Part shown: positions 46,344 to 55,433 of the stretch, in pieces | Numbering within the stretch: position 1 is the stretch's first letter | Layout of the letters: each line of letters opens with the position of its first letter | Assembly (NCBI RefSeq): GCF_001553935.1 | Contig: NZ_CP014232.1 | Location: 744,001-808,000, forward strand | Origin: Actinomyces oris | GTDB lineage: Bacteria > Actinomycetota > Actinomycetes > Actinomycetales > Actinomycetaceae | Reading direction: 5' to 3' | DNA: 64,000 bases | Translations under genes and position numbers: made by a program | Notes under the pieces: model-generated | Told to the model about the DNA's origin: nothing | What the model saw: only the letters and a program-made list of their open reading frames with translations | Databases searched by the model: none

Positions 46344-47741
46344 TCAGCCACGACGGAACCTCAGCCACGACGGCGGATCGATACGGAGCGTCACCCCGTC
46401 GCCGACATCCATGAGATCGCCCATGAAGACCGGCGTCGGCATTCCCGACCCCAGCAGGACCGGCGTCGCACCGGGGCGCGCCAGGACCGTGCCATTGGAC
46501 GAGCCCAGGTCCTGGGCCAGAATGCTCCACCCCGAGGTCGTGAGCATGAGATGGGAGCGCGAGACCATGTGCTGTGGGCTGGCCACCGCCACCAGGGCCA
46601 CGATGTGCGGATCGCCGCCGGCCTGCACCTGGGGGGCACGTCCGATGACGACGTCGCCGGCGACCTCGACGGCGGCGCCGGTCGACAGGGTCAGCGTGGC
46701 CAGAGCCGGCCGGCGGACATAGGAGAACACTCCCGTCAGGGGCTGGGAGCAGATCAGGCACTCCCGGAGCTCGGGAGGACTGGCGTGCCCCTGGGGGCAG
46801 ATCGAGGCCCGTACAGGGGGCGCCGCGATCAGCGCCGCCTCGGAGGCGGAGACGACCTCCGTGTTGGGCAGGGCCTCCAAGGGCTGGGGCTCCCGGACGG
46901 GCTGGGGCTGCTTGCTCTTGGAGTTGTCCGGTGCGGTGGGGGTGTTGGCCGTCGGACTGCCGCCCGAGCTCGCCGAGGGGGCGGTGGGGGCCCGGTGGGC
47001 GCCGCGCCGCCGACGCCCGGAGCCGGGCTCCGGCTCGGGGTAGTCCGGGAACGGGCTCACATCGCCGACGTCCAGGTCCTCCACGGCGGCCTCAGTGGGC
47101 TCAATGGTCTCAGGGGTCTCCGCGTGCGGCTGCTCCGGGGGCTCGAAGGGGTCGTCGGGGTCCTCCCAGACCCCCGTCTCCAGCAGGTCGGGAGCCGAGT
47201 CCGCGGAACTGTCGGGCTCGGCGGGAGAGGCGGCCGGGGCGGGAGAAGCGGCCTCGGCAGGAGCCTCAGCCTCGTCAGGAGAGGCGGCCGGAGCGGGAGA
47301 AGGCACCTGCAAGAACTCCGGGGCAGCCTCATGGGGCGAGCCGGAGGCCGGGGCGATCGGGACGATCGGTTGGAGCAGCGTGGTCTCGTCACTGGGCTCG
47401 GCCGGGACGAGACCGGTGGACTCCGACGCCATGGACCGCAGCTCCGAGCGCCGCAGCGCTGCACCCGGCGAGGCCGCAGCGGCCTGCGGGGAGGACGCAC
47501 TGGGGGTCACCGGGGCGGCCGGCCCCACCGTCGGCAGGTAGGTGCCACCCAGGGCCTGCAGGACCCGCAGGCCCGTCTCCACGGAGACGCCACCGGGCTC
47601 ACCGCCGTCAGCCGGGTTGATGACAGCGGTCCCGTCAACGCCGTCGACCCGCAAAGCGCCGTCCGACAGACGCGTCAGCCCCTCGGGCAGCGGAACCCGC
47701 TCACGTGGCAGGGAGACAGAGGGAACCGGGGAGACCGTCAC
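46344..47741 (-). CDS. FHA-domain protein with zinc ribbon
   Basis: 465 residues. A ~60-residue N-terminal domain, a long Pro/Glu/Ala-rich disordered middle (about 80-310), a four-Cys/His zinc-ribbon-like motif CPQGHASPPELRECLIC, then a C-terminal FHA domain with VIGRAPQ, SRSHLML and LGSSNGTVL, the phosphothreonine-binding residues. The stop-start overlap of four bases links it to the PP2C gene. Confidence 0.85.
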   Translation of the reverse strand: MTVSPVPSVSLPRERVPLPEGLTRLSDGALRVDGVDGTAVINPADGGEPGGVSVETGLRVLQALGGTYLPTVGPAAPVTPSASSPQAAAASPGAALRRSELRSMASESTGLVPAEPSDETTLLQPIVPIAPASGSPHEAAPEFLQVPSPAPAASPDEAEAPAEAASPAPAASPAEPDSSADSAPDLLETGVWEDPDDPFEPPEQPHAETPETIEPTEAAVEDLDVGDVSPFPDYPEPEPGSGRRRRGAHRAPTAPSASSGGSPTANTPTAPDNSKSKQPQPVREPQPLEALPNTEVVSASEAALIAAPPVRASICPQGHASPPELRECLICSQPLTGVFSYVRRPALATLTLSTGAAVEVAGDVVIGRAPQVQAGGDPHIVALVAVASPQHMVSRSHLMLTTSGWSILAQDLGSSNGTVLARPGATPVLLGSGMPTPVFMGDLMDVGDGVTLRIDPPSWLRFRRG

Positions 47742-48604
47742 TGCGCCCCCTGACTGCTCGCGTCACCGGGGTGGAACGCGCGCGCCCCCGACGGAGGAGT
47801 CGGCACCTGAAGGGAGTCCACGACGACGGCAGTGGTGTTGTCATGCCCGCCGCCCTCCAGGGAGGCGGCCACGAGGAGCTCGGCCGTGCGCTGCGCCGTG
47901 CAACCGGCCGCCAGCACCGTGGCGATGGCCTCGTCGTCGAGCTCATCACTGAGCCCGTCGGAGCAGATGAGGAACCGGTCCCCGGCGGCCACCGGAACGG
48001 TGTAGAGGTCCGGGACGCCGGAGTCGGCGATACCTCCGCCCAGCGCCCGGGTGACGATGTTGCGGCGGGGGTCACGGCGCGCCTGCTCAGGGGTGAGCTC
48101 ACCGGTCTCGATAAGAATCTGGACCCGGGAGTGGTCGCGGGTCACCTGGGAGAGCATGTTGTCGCGCAGCAGGTAGACCCGGGCGTCCCCGATGTTGAAG
48201 ATGACCCAGGTCGGACGCGTCACCCCCTGCTCGTCGGCCACCCAGGCCAGGATGACGCCGGCGATCGTGGCGCCGGGCAGGTAGGCGGCGTGGGACGGGA
48301 TCGCCATGATCGCCTCCTGCGCGACCACCACCGCACGAACCACCGTGTCGACGTCGGTGACGGTGGCCCCGGCCAGCGAGTAGAGGGAGTCGAGGGCCAC
48401 CTGCGTGGCCATACGGCCGGCGGCGTGCCCGCCCATGCCATCGACGACGACGAAGGCCGGAGCGATGGCGAGGTAGCCGTCCTCGTTGATCGTCCGCAGG
48501 CGCCCCACGTCAGTGGCCGCACCGACAACGACCTCCGAGGCCCTGATGCCGCCCTCACCGCGGATCACGATGGCATCGGCATCAGCACGAACGTGCTCGG
48601 TCAT
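47738..48604 (-). CDS. PP2C-family Ser/Thr protein phosphatase
   Basis: 288 residues. Metal-binding motifs of PP2C: NEDG (41-43), VVVDGMGGHAAG (Asp55), NIGDARVYLLR, FLICSDGLSDEL and GGHDNTTAVVV. No membrane segment, unlike PstP. First gene of the leftward cluster that includes two FHA proteins, so it probably dephosphorylates FHA ligands. The kinase is not in the window. Confidence 0.93.
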   Translation of the reverse strand: MTEHVRADADAIVIRGEGGIRASEVVVGAATDVGRLRTINEDGYLAIAPAFVVVDGMGGHAAGRMATQVALDSLYSLAGATVTDVDTVVRAVVVAQEAIMAIPSHAAYLPGATIAGVILAWVADEQGVTRPTWVIFNIGDARVYLLRDNMLSQVTRDHSRVQILIETGELTPEQARRDPRRNIVTRALGGGIADSGVPDLYTVPVAAGDRFLICSDGLSDELDDEAIATVLAAGCTAQRTAELLVAASLEGGGHDNTTAVVVDSLQVPTPPSGARAFHPGDASSQGAQ

Positions 48605-49017
48605 CGGCTCCCTTTCCCCTGCGTCGCATGCACTCCCCTAGTAAACCCCAGCACCCCGTCCGGAACCACCGCGCCACCGCCCCGATTTCACCATGTGGGA
48701 GCTCGCACCGAGTCGGAGGCCGGCGACGCCGGCTCCCGCAGTACCCGCCGACCGGGTCTCCTCCGACGCCATCACCGGCGGGAATCCGCCGTTGTCGGAC
48801 ACTGACGGGCTGCGGCCGTGACCCGTCAGGCAGTCAGAGTCGCGGTGTCCTCAGGTAGTCTTCCAGCGTGGCCGGCTGACCGACCCACATGCCGCCGAGA
48901 GGGTACTGCGTTTCCTGACTCGGTATCACGGGCGGCCCGACACCCGACCCACGACGGCCCCAGGTGCCGGTCACAACCTGGACCGACGTCGTTTTCCCGA
49001 CCCTCGAAGGACCCAGC
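48605..49017. other. 413 bp divergent intergenic region
   Basis: Between the PP2C and LRV-protein genes. It should hold both promoters; I see no convincing ORF, repeat or operator. A TAGTCT box at 48856 is a possible -10 site but is far from the start. Confidence 0.4.
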
Positions 49018-50325
49018 ATGTCTCAGGCCAAGGACGAGCTTGTCGCGCGAGCGCAGGATCCCAATGCAGAGTTGGAGACCCTCCACCAGCTGGCGCAGAA
49101 CTACCCCGGCCTGCGCCCCTACATCGCCGCCAACCCACGCACCTATCCCGCCCTCCTGGAGTGGCTGGGAACCCTGGGAGACCCCGCGGTCGATGCAGCC
49201 CTGGCCTCTCGCGACAGCCAGCCCCAGTCGGCGCCGTCGGCGCAGTCATCGCCTCGTCTGGCGGTGGTCTCGCCCCCCGGCGCCCAGCCGGGCACGCCGT
49301 CGGCCAGGTCCTCCGAGGCGCCCACGCAGGTGACCCTGCCCCGTTCCCTCCAGCCGGGCAGCGCAGTCTCCGGCGCCTCCGCGGTCTCCGGGGCATCGGC
49401 GATCTCCGCCGCCAGCTCGAGGAGCGCCCAGAGCGCACCGAGCGCCTTCAACACGGCCGGTGCGAACACGCAGGTTGACGGCTTCCAGGCCGCGGGTGCC
49501 CCGGCCGTCTCCGTCCCCACGTCCCACCCCGCCCCGGCGATGGCATCTCAGTCACCGGCTCGGCCGGTTCAGCCCGCCCTGCAGCAGACCTTCCAGCAGT
49601 CCGCGAACGTCTCTCAGGCGCAGAGCCCGGTCATTCCGACTCCCGTGCAGCAGGCCCCCGCGGTGACCGGCGACGACGGCGTCTTCGGCGTCGGCACCGA
49701 GGACGACGACTCCGAGCCCCCCTCCTCCTTCCTGACCTCCAACCGCATCCTGCTCATCCTGGCGCTCCTGGTGGCCACCGTCCTGGTCTTCCTGGCGACC
49801 TGGTACCTCTCCGGGGGCAGCGACAAGGGCTCGGCCGCCGACTCGGGCACCGAGGCCCCGGCCGACTCCGGCCAGGCTGCGGCTGAGGACGGCGCCTCCC
49901 CGGCCCCCCAGTCGGCCTCCCCCAAGGCCTCGGCCACCCCGAGCGCTTCGGCGACGCCCACGCTCAAGGCACCGGCACCCCAAGAGGCTCAGGAGCTGTC
50001 CGGCTTCGACGCCCCCAGCGGCAACATCAGCTGCACCCTGAACGACAACACCCTCACCTGCGTCATCAACGAGCACGCCAAGGTCGATTCCTGTGATTCC
50101 TCGAAGCCGTTGACGGTCACGATCGACGCTGACGGGAACATGAGCAAGAGCTGCGGGTCGCCCTTCACCACCAAGGGTGTCAGCCTCAGTTACGGTTCCT
50201 CGGCCAAGCACTCCACCTTCGCCTGCAAGTCAACCGATAAAGGCATGCAATGCTGGAGCCAGGTCACCGGCAAGGGCTTCATCCTCAGCCGCGACAGCGT
50301 CGTCGACACCCACGGCGGCAACTGA
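49018..50325 (+). CDS. LRV-domain (variant leucine-rich repeat) membrane protein
   Basis: 435 residues. Residues 1-65 match the actinobacterial LRV N-domain (LETLHQLAQNYPGLRPYIAANPRTYPALLEWLGTLGDPAVDAAL). A Ser/Ala/Gln/Pro-rich linker follows to ~230; membrane segment at ~240-262; then an external Ser/Pro linker and a ~100-residue domain with six Cys (ISCTLNDNTLTCVI...CDSS...KSCGS...FACKSTDKGMQCWS) that can pair. The ATG at 49018 has CGAAGG upstream. Function unknown. Ends in a strong terminator. Confidence 0.8.
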   Translation: MSQAKDELVARAQDPNAELETLHQLAQNYPGLRPYIAANPRTYPALLEWLGTLGDPAVDAALASRDSQPQSAPSAQSSPRLAVVSPPGAQPGTPSARSSEAPTQVTLPRSLQPGSAVSGASAVSGASAISAASSRSAQSAPSAFNTAGANTQVDGFQAAGAPAVSVPTSHPAPAMASQSPARPVQPALQQTFQQSANVSQAQSPVIPTPVQQAPAVTGDDGVFGVGTEDDDSEPPSSFLTSNRILLILALLVATVLVFLATWYLSGGSDKGSAADSGTEAPADSGQAAAEDGASPAPQSASPKASATPSASATPTLKAPAPQEAQELSGFDAPSGNISCTLNDNTLTCVINEHAKVDSCDSSKPLTVTIDADGNMSKSCGSPFTTKGVSLSYGSSAKHSTFACKSTDKGMQCWSQVTGKGFILSRDSVVDTHGGN

Positions 50326-50339
50326 TCACTCTTACCCGA

Positions 50340-50370
50340 GGTCGGAGCCCCGCCCGCCGGGGCTCCGACC
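50340..50370 (+). terminator. terminator of the LRV-protein gene
   Basis: Perfect 12 bp stem GGTCGGAGCCCC / GGGGCTCCGACC with a seven-base loop and a TTTCCTC tail. Confidence 0.85.
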
Positions 50371-50419
50371 TTTCCTCATTCCTCTTCACCTCATCTCCCA
50401 GCAGCGCACGACGTCCGAT

Positions 50420-51672
50420 ATGGCCACCTCCTACCGAACGATCCTCATCCACCCCGGTGCCCGCTCCTTCACGAGCGCCGGGCTCATCGCCCGTTTCCCC
50501 ATGTCCATGGTGGGGATCTCCACGATCCTGGCGGTCGAGGAGCTCTACGGCTCCTACACGGCCGCGGGCCTGGTCAGCGCCGCGAACTTCGTGGCCATGG
50601 CCATCGGGGCTCCGATCCTGGCCCGCTGCGTCGACCGCTATGGCCAGTCGCGGGTCATGCTGCCCGCAGTACTCGTGTCGTCCTTGAGCCTGGTGGGGCT
50701 GGCCGTCGCCGCCGCCGTGCACGCGCACCTGGGGATCCTGGCCGCCCTGTCGGCCCTGGCCGGGGGCCTGGCCGGTTCCATGGGCTCGCTCGTGCGGGCG
50801 CGCTGGACGGCGATGCTCACCCGCCCTGAGGAGATTCACGCGGCCTTCTCCCTGGAGGCGGCCCTGGACGAGGTGGCCTTCATCCTCGGCCCGGTGCTGG
50901 CCACGGCCCTGTGCACGACGCCGTTCCTGCCGGTGACCTCGGGCTGGGTGTGCTGCGTGGTGATGCAGCTGTTCGGGGGCTGTGGTTCCTCGGCCAGCGT
51001 GCTACCGAGCCCGCGCCGCACCCGGCTCGGCCCCGACGCACCGCTGAGGCCGACGAGCAGTCGAATCAGGCCACGGTGCACCCACCGGTGATGCGCTACG
51101 GCGCCATGGTGTCCATCGCCATCGTCTTCCTCATCCTGGGGGCCCTGTTCGGGGCCAACGACGTCGCCGCGGTCGCCTTCGCCACCGAGGCCGGGCACAA
51201 GTCGGCCTCGGGCCTGGTCCTGGCGGTGTGGGGCGTGGGCTCCTTCGGCGCGGCCCTCCTCTACGGCTCGCGCACGTGGGGGTGGCCGTTGTGGAAGCAG
51301 CTCATGGCCGGGCTGGTGGGGCTTGCCGTGGGGGCCTCGACCTTCGGTTTCGCACCGAGCCTGGTGGTGCTGTCCGTCCTGGCGCTTCTGACGGGACTGG
51401 CCATCGCCCCCACCCTGACCAGCGGCAACAACATCGTGCAGGTGACGGTGGCCCCATCCCAGCTGACCGAGGGCCTGGCCTGGGTGAGTACGGCCCTCAA
51501 CATCGGGGTCTCGATCGGTTCCCTGCTGGCGGGGCAGGCTACCGACGCCGGAGGCTCGCGCGCCGGGTACCTGGCGGTGGCCGCCTTCGCCTGGGGCGCC
51601 GTCGTGGTTGGTGTCCTGGGGCTGCCCGCGCTCAGACGGGCGCGGACCAGCGGCTCGCTGGGCGGTCACTGA
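50420..51672 (+). pseudogene. MFS transporter, interrupted by a frameshift
   Basis: Twelve-helix MFS layout split over two frames. The first part (MATSYRTILIHPGARSF... to VVMQLFGG) runs in frame 1 until 50979; the second (LWFLGQRATEPAP... to RTSGSLGGH) in frame 2. They join at a run of five Gs (50975-50979); one added G restores a continuous ~418-residue protein. RYG-type and DRYGQSR loop motifs are present. Either recent loss or sequence error. Transport substrate unknown; resembles actinobacterial drug/sugar MFS proteins. Confidence 0.78.
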
Positions 51673-51719
51673 GCCGCCTGAGCGGTCGGCTCAATTCCCG
51701 GCATCCCCGGCGGCTCTTC

Positions 51720-51725
51720 TACACT
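51720..51725 (+). promoter_or_regulatory. -10 box of the GT87 gene promoter
   Basis: TACACT, seven bases before the ATG at 51733; no ribosome site is seen. Confidence 0.45.
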
Positions 51726-51732
51726 CAGCACG

Positions 51733-53091
51733 ATGCCCACCGCAGGAAATCCACAAAGCGTCCCCCTTCCCTCCCCGTCGGGGTCCGGCCCCGAGGAACG
51801 CCCGAACCGTCTAAGCGGGACATCCGCTGCCCAACCCCCGCGGCTGGTGGCGGCTGCGCGCGCCGTGGCCTCCGCGCCCGTCGCCACCATTCTGGGATGG
51901 CTGGCCCTGCTGGTGCCCGCCTACTGGTCCATGGTGGATGAGCACGGCCAGTGGCTGTTCAAGCTGGACTCCTTCGTCTACTACGAGGCCGTCCGTCAGT
52001 GGCTCGACGGCGGGGACCTCTACAGCTGGTACGCCAACCCCGGCCAGCACCTGTGGCCCTTCACCTACACACCCCTGGCGGCCTGGGTGATCGCGCCCCT
52101 GACCTGGATGTCGTACCAGTCGGCCACCGTGCTGCTGATCGCGGCCACGCCGCTGTGCGCCGCGGTGACCGCCTATGCGGTTCTCAGGCGGCTGGCTGTC
52201 GCACCCCGGATGGCCCGTACCCTGGCACCGTGGCTGGCGCTCATCGGGGTCATCGCCCTGGAGCCCTTCCCCAAGACCATGGAGTACGCGCAGGTCAACG
52301 CCATTCTCATGGCGCTGGTGGCCGTGGACCTGTTCCTGGTTCCTGAGCGCTCGCGCTGGCGCGGGGCCCTCAGCGGCCTGGCCGCCGCGATCAAGCTGAC
52401 GCCGGCAGTTGCGATCCTGGTGCTCCTGGCGCGCCGGGAGTGGCGGGCGGCAGCCACCATGGCGGGCAGCGCCGTCGGGCTGACGCTCCTGGCCGCCCTG
52501 GCGGCACCCGCCGAGTCCTGGGAGTTCTTCACCTCGGCCATGTGGGATCCGGGGCGCGCCGGTTTCGCCGACTACTCGGGCAATCAGAACCTCAAGGGGG
52601 CGATCGCTCGGGGCCTGCCGGAGTCCACCTGGAACCTCACCTGGGCGACATGCTCTCTGCTCGCCGTGGTGGCGGCCTGGTTCCTGTGCCGCCGGCTGGA
52701 CCGGCTGCGGGGTGCCGGCGGCGCGGCCGGGGGTCCCGGGCAGGACGACGGCCTGATCCTGTCCCTTCAGATCAGCGTGGTCATGGTGCTCGGCCTGCTC
52801 ATCTCCCCCATCTCCTGGTCGCACCACTGGGTGTGGTGCCTGCCCGTGCTCATGTCGGTCGCGGCGGCGACCTGGCGCTGGCGCTCGACCGCGCTCGGCG
52901 TGGCCGGCGCCGCCGGGTTCCTCGTCTTCGTGCTGGCGATGCAGTGGTGGTTCCCCGAGCAGAACCACGTGGAGCAGAACTGGCCCGCCTGGGCCAAGGC
53001 CGTCGGCTCGAGCTACACCTGGTGGGCCCTGGGCTGCGGGGCCGTCCTGTGGTGGGTGAGCGGCCGGCGGCTCAAGGCCCTGCACCGCTGA
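51733..53091 (+). CDS. GT87-family polyprenol-phosphate-mannose-type glycosyltransferase
   Basis: 452 residues, about ten membrane segments. LDSFVYYEAVRQWLDGGDLYSW follows the first helix and carries the catalytic-type Asp of GT87 (DUF2029, PimE-like) enzymes, which add mannose to glycolipids from polyprenol-phosphate-mannose on the outer face. NAILMALVAVDLF and AAIKLTPAVAI in the core are also typical. A large hairpin follows the stop. Confidence 0.85.
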   Translation: MPTAGNPQSVPLPSPSGSGPEERPNRLSGTSAAQPPRLVAAARAVASAPVATILGWLALLVPAYWSMVDEHGQWLFKLDSFVYYEAVRQWLDGGDLYSWYANPGQHLWPFTYTPLAAWVIAPLTWMSYQSATVLLIAATPLCAAVTAYAVLRRLAVAPRMARTLAPWLALIGVIALEPFPKTMEYAQVNAILMALVAVDLFLVPERSRWRGALSGLAAAIKLTPAVAILVLLARREWRAAATMAGSAVGLTLLAALAAPAESWEFFTSAMWDPGRAGFADYSGNQNLKGAIARGLPESTWNLTWATCSLLAVVAAWFLCRRLDRLRGAGGAAGGPGQDDGLILSLQISVVMVLGLLISPISWSHHWVWCLPVLMSVAAATWRWRSTALGVAGAAGFLVFVLAMQWWFPEQNHVEQNWPAWAKAVGSSYTWWALGCGAVLWWVSGRRLKALHR

Positions 53092-53109
53092 GAGGCGCTG
53101 ACAGGCGCT

Positions 53110-53178
53110 CGCGGTCGTACCGTAGGTCGCGCTGTCGAGGGTTAGGGGCACGACCCCGCGACCTACCCTACGACCGCG
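53110..53178. repeat. large near-perfect hairpin after the GT87 gene
   Basis: 22-base arms (53110-53131 and 53157-53178) matching at 20 positions: CGCGGTCGTACCGTAGGTCG and its complement. The ~25-base loop holds a further GGGTTAGGGG/GACCCC pairing. It lies 18 bases after the stop. May be a terminator or a REP-like repeat. Confidence 0.68.
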
Positions 53179-53197
53179 CGGCGCTTCATCACTGTGC

Positions 53198-53852
53198 TGT
53201 CTCCTCACTTCTGAGACATGTGGGTGCCATGACTTCTAAGACACTCGCTCGGGCGGGAACCTTAGGCAGGCTGGTGGTCCTGGAAGCGAGGGGCCTAGGG
53301 GCAAGGCCTGACGGGGTGTCGGTGTCCACAGCGCTGACATTAACCCCGAATCGGGGCTGAACGACTAGGAAGAACCGCAGGATTCCAACGATTCCCGCTA
53401 AGCACTTCGACGGCAGGCTCGGTAGTGTCAGCACTGTGGACGCCGGGCCGCGCAGGAGTGAGTCCGGGGTTCTTGGTGGCAGAGCCCGGTGCCTCCGTCA
53501 CAGGTCCGCCTCCACCGACTCCTTCCCGCCACCTGCGCTGGGGCCCGGTGGTCAGGGTTCGACTCCGACTCTGCCTTGAGTCGGCCCGAGTCAGCCTTCT
53601 CCACGAGGATCGGGATCTACTGGTCAAGGGTTGTGCGTACTGCACGAAGGCCCCACCTACCCCCAGTACCCCCGACCCTCGTCCAGTAGAACCCCACTCT
53701 CGTGCAGTGCATCCAGACGACGCCGTAAGCCACCACAGTGACCCGGCCAGCCCGCTCCGACAGGCCGAAGCAGCAGTTCTCCGTCCGGCATACCCACTCC
53801 ACCGGCGTCTTGAGATGTCATGACATCCGAGACTCTCAAAGGCCATGAGACA
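53198..53852. mobile_element. IS-remnant-like element carrying repeat copy B
   Basis: 655 bp bounded by ~50 bp imperfect inverted ends built of TGTCTC...GACTTCTRAGACA-type motifs: left from 53198, right read in reverse from 53852. The ends resemble those of IS481-type elements, but no transposase ORF and no clear target duplication are seen. It contains repeat copy B (53321-53852). Probably a decayed or non-autonomous element. Confidence 0.5.
53321..53852 (-). repeat. ~533 bp dispersed non-coding repeat, copy B
   Basis: Inverted relative to copy A (5791-6324). Hairpin arms at 53639-53651 and 53696-53708 match those of copy A. The 124 bp module lies at 53321-53444. Short frames over it (for example 53425-53823 and 53489-53689) are not shared in full with copy A except the VRTARRPHLP stretch, so I do not call a gene. 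Confidence 0.75.
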
Positions 53853-53923
53853 ACACAAAGAGTTCAAGGGTACGAACGCGCGATCCACCTGACGAACGCA
53901 ACGATTGGAACCCCTGAGTCGTC

Positions 53924-53929
53924 TAGGAT
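53924..53929 (+). promoter_or_regulatory. -10 box, leaderless promoter of the App1-like gene
   Basis: TAGGAT, six bases before the GTG at 53936. Confidence 0.6.
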
Positions 53930-53935
53930 CCAGGG

Positions 53936-55192
53936 GTGCCCCTCTCCGACATCCCCCGCGCCGTCGAGGACCGGTTCCATCGCGATACCGTCCCGGTCCT
54001 CAAGCGTCAGGGCTGGCGCCCCCGCGTCATTCCCTACGACGGATACGGCACCAGTGCCCCGGCTCAGCCGGGCCCGACGGCGCAGCCTCAGGACACGGCG
54101 GCCCAGCGCAGGACGGCCGGAGCCCGCCGCCCCTCCTCAGGGTCCCGCAGAGCCTCCTCCGACTCCTCCCAACCCGCCACGTCCACCCGGCCCGCCCCCA
54201 TGGCTCGGGTCCTGGCCCGCATGGTGATGCGCCCCCAGGACGCCCCCGCCGAGGGACCCCTGTTCCGCTCCCTGCCCGACACTCTTCCCATCAGCGCCGC
54301 CCAGGCCCGCAGCTTCGCCATGACCGGACTGCTCGACGCCCAGCGCGGCTGGCGCCTGTTCATCGAGGTGCCGGTGGCCTTCCTGCCGGTGACGGTCCAC
54401 GTGGGCCGCGCCAGTGTGCGCACCCGGGCCGACCGCTGCGGCTACATCGACGTCGTCGTGCGCGACCACGGCCTGGAGCCCGGCTGGCACGAGGCCAGGA
54501 TCGAGGCGATGGGGGCGCACGCGGTCACCGCCAAGGTCCTCATCATCCCCGACGGGCCGCGCCTGGGCATCATCTCCGACATCGACGACACCGCCATGGT
54601 CACGCACGTCCCGCGCGTACTCGTGGCCGCCTGGAACCAGCTCGTCAAGTACTCCTCGGCGCGCGAGCCCGTTCCCGGGATGGCCGAGCTCTACTCGCGC
54701 ATCCAGGCCGCCCACCCGGGCACCCCGATGATGTACCTGTCCACCGGGGCCTGGAACGTGGTCCCCACCCTGCGCTCCTTCTTCTCCCGTCACGGCTTCC
54801 CCTCGGGGCCCGCGCTCATGACCGACTGGGGACCGACCAACACCGGCTGGTTCCGCTCGGGCATCGAGCACAAGCGCACCGAGCTGCGCCGGCTCATGAT
54901 CGACCTGCCCCAGATCACCTGGATCCTCTTCGGCGACGACGGCCAGCACGACCCCCACATCTACGGCGAGGCCGCCCGCCATCACGCCGACCGGATCGCC
55001 GCCGTCGCCATCCGCCGCCTGACCGCCACCCAGCAGGTGCTCGCCGGAGGGCTGACCGCCCACCCCATGGGCATCGGTCCCGAGGCCCGGACCCTGGCCG
55101 AGGCCGATGTGCCCGTCGTCGTGGGCGCCGACGGCTACGAGCTGGCCCGGCTCCTGCCCCGCGAGCTGCTGGAGGCCGCGCCGCGCCGCTGA
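53936..55192 (+). CDS. App1-like phosphatidate phosphatase domain protein (DUF2183)
   Basis: 418 residues. The HAD-type DxDxT motif SDIDDTAMVT is at 214-222, with FGDDGQHDPHIYGE (acidic motif) near 310 and YLSTGAWNVVPTLRSFF between. The N-terminal ~115 residues contain a Ser/Arg/Pro linker. DUF2183 proteins are related to yeast App1, a Mg-dependent phosphatidate phosphatase; the bacterial substrate is unproven. Leaderless GTG start. Confidence 0.85.
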   Translation: MPLSDIPRAVEDRFHRDTVPVLKRQGWRPRVIPYDGYGTSAPAQPGPTAQPQDTAAQRRTAGARRPSSGSRRASSDSSQPATSTRPAPMARVLARMVMRPQDAPAEGPLFRSLPDTLPISAAQARSFAMTGLLDAQRGWRLFIEVPVAFLPVTVHVGRASVRTRADRCGYIDVVVRDHGLEPGWHEARIEAMGAHAVTAKVLIIPDGPRLGIISDIDDTAMVTHVPRVLVAAWNQLVKYSSAREPVPGMAELYSRIQAAHPGTPMMYLSTGAWNVVPTLRSFFSRHGFPSGPALMTDWGPTNTGWFRSGIEHKRTELRRLMIDLPQITWILFGDDGQHDPHIYGEAARHHADRIAAVAIRRLTATQQVLAGGLTAHPMGIGPEARTLAEADVPVVVGADGYELARLLPRELLEAAPRR

Positions 55193-55433
55193 CGGCCTCA
55201 CGGCGACCACCACCGAAGACGGGGCGATTCTCGGCGGGCGTCCCCATGCGGCATGTCTCACGCAGTCCCCTCCACCGACGTCGATCCCCGCCAGCATGCG
55301 GATCGATGCACAGCCTGCCCGGCTCACAGGGACGGCACAGGCCCGCCCTACACGGACGACAGACCCGGACGGTTACCTGGGTTCACCGGGGCAGAAGCCC
55401 CCGTTCCCATCCCCAGCGACCAGGAGGAACCAC

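Noticed and set aside
53190..53860. Intact transposase
   Set aside because: No DDE-type or HTH protein could be read in any frame in or near the IS-like element.
53340..53888. 182-residue frame on the minus strand in repeat copy B
   Set aside because: Its counterpart in copy A is interrupted; no start or ribosome site and no family.
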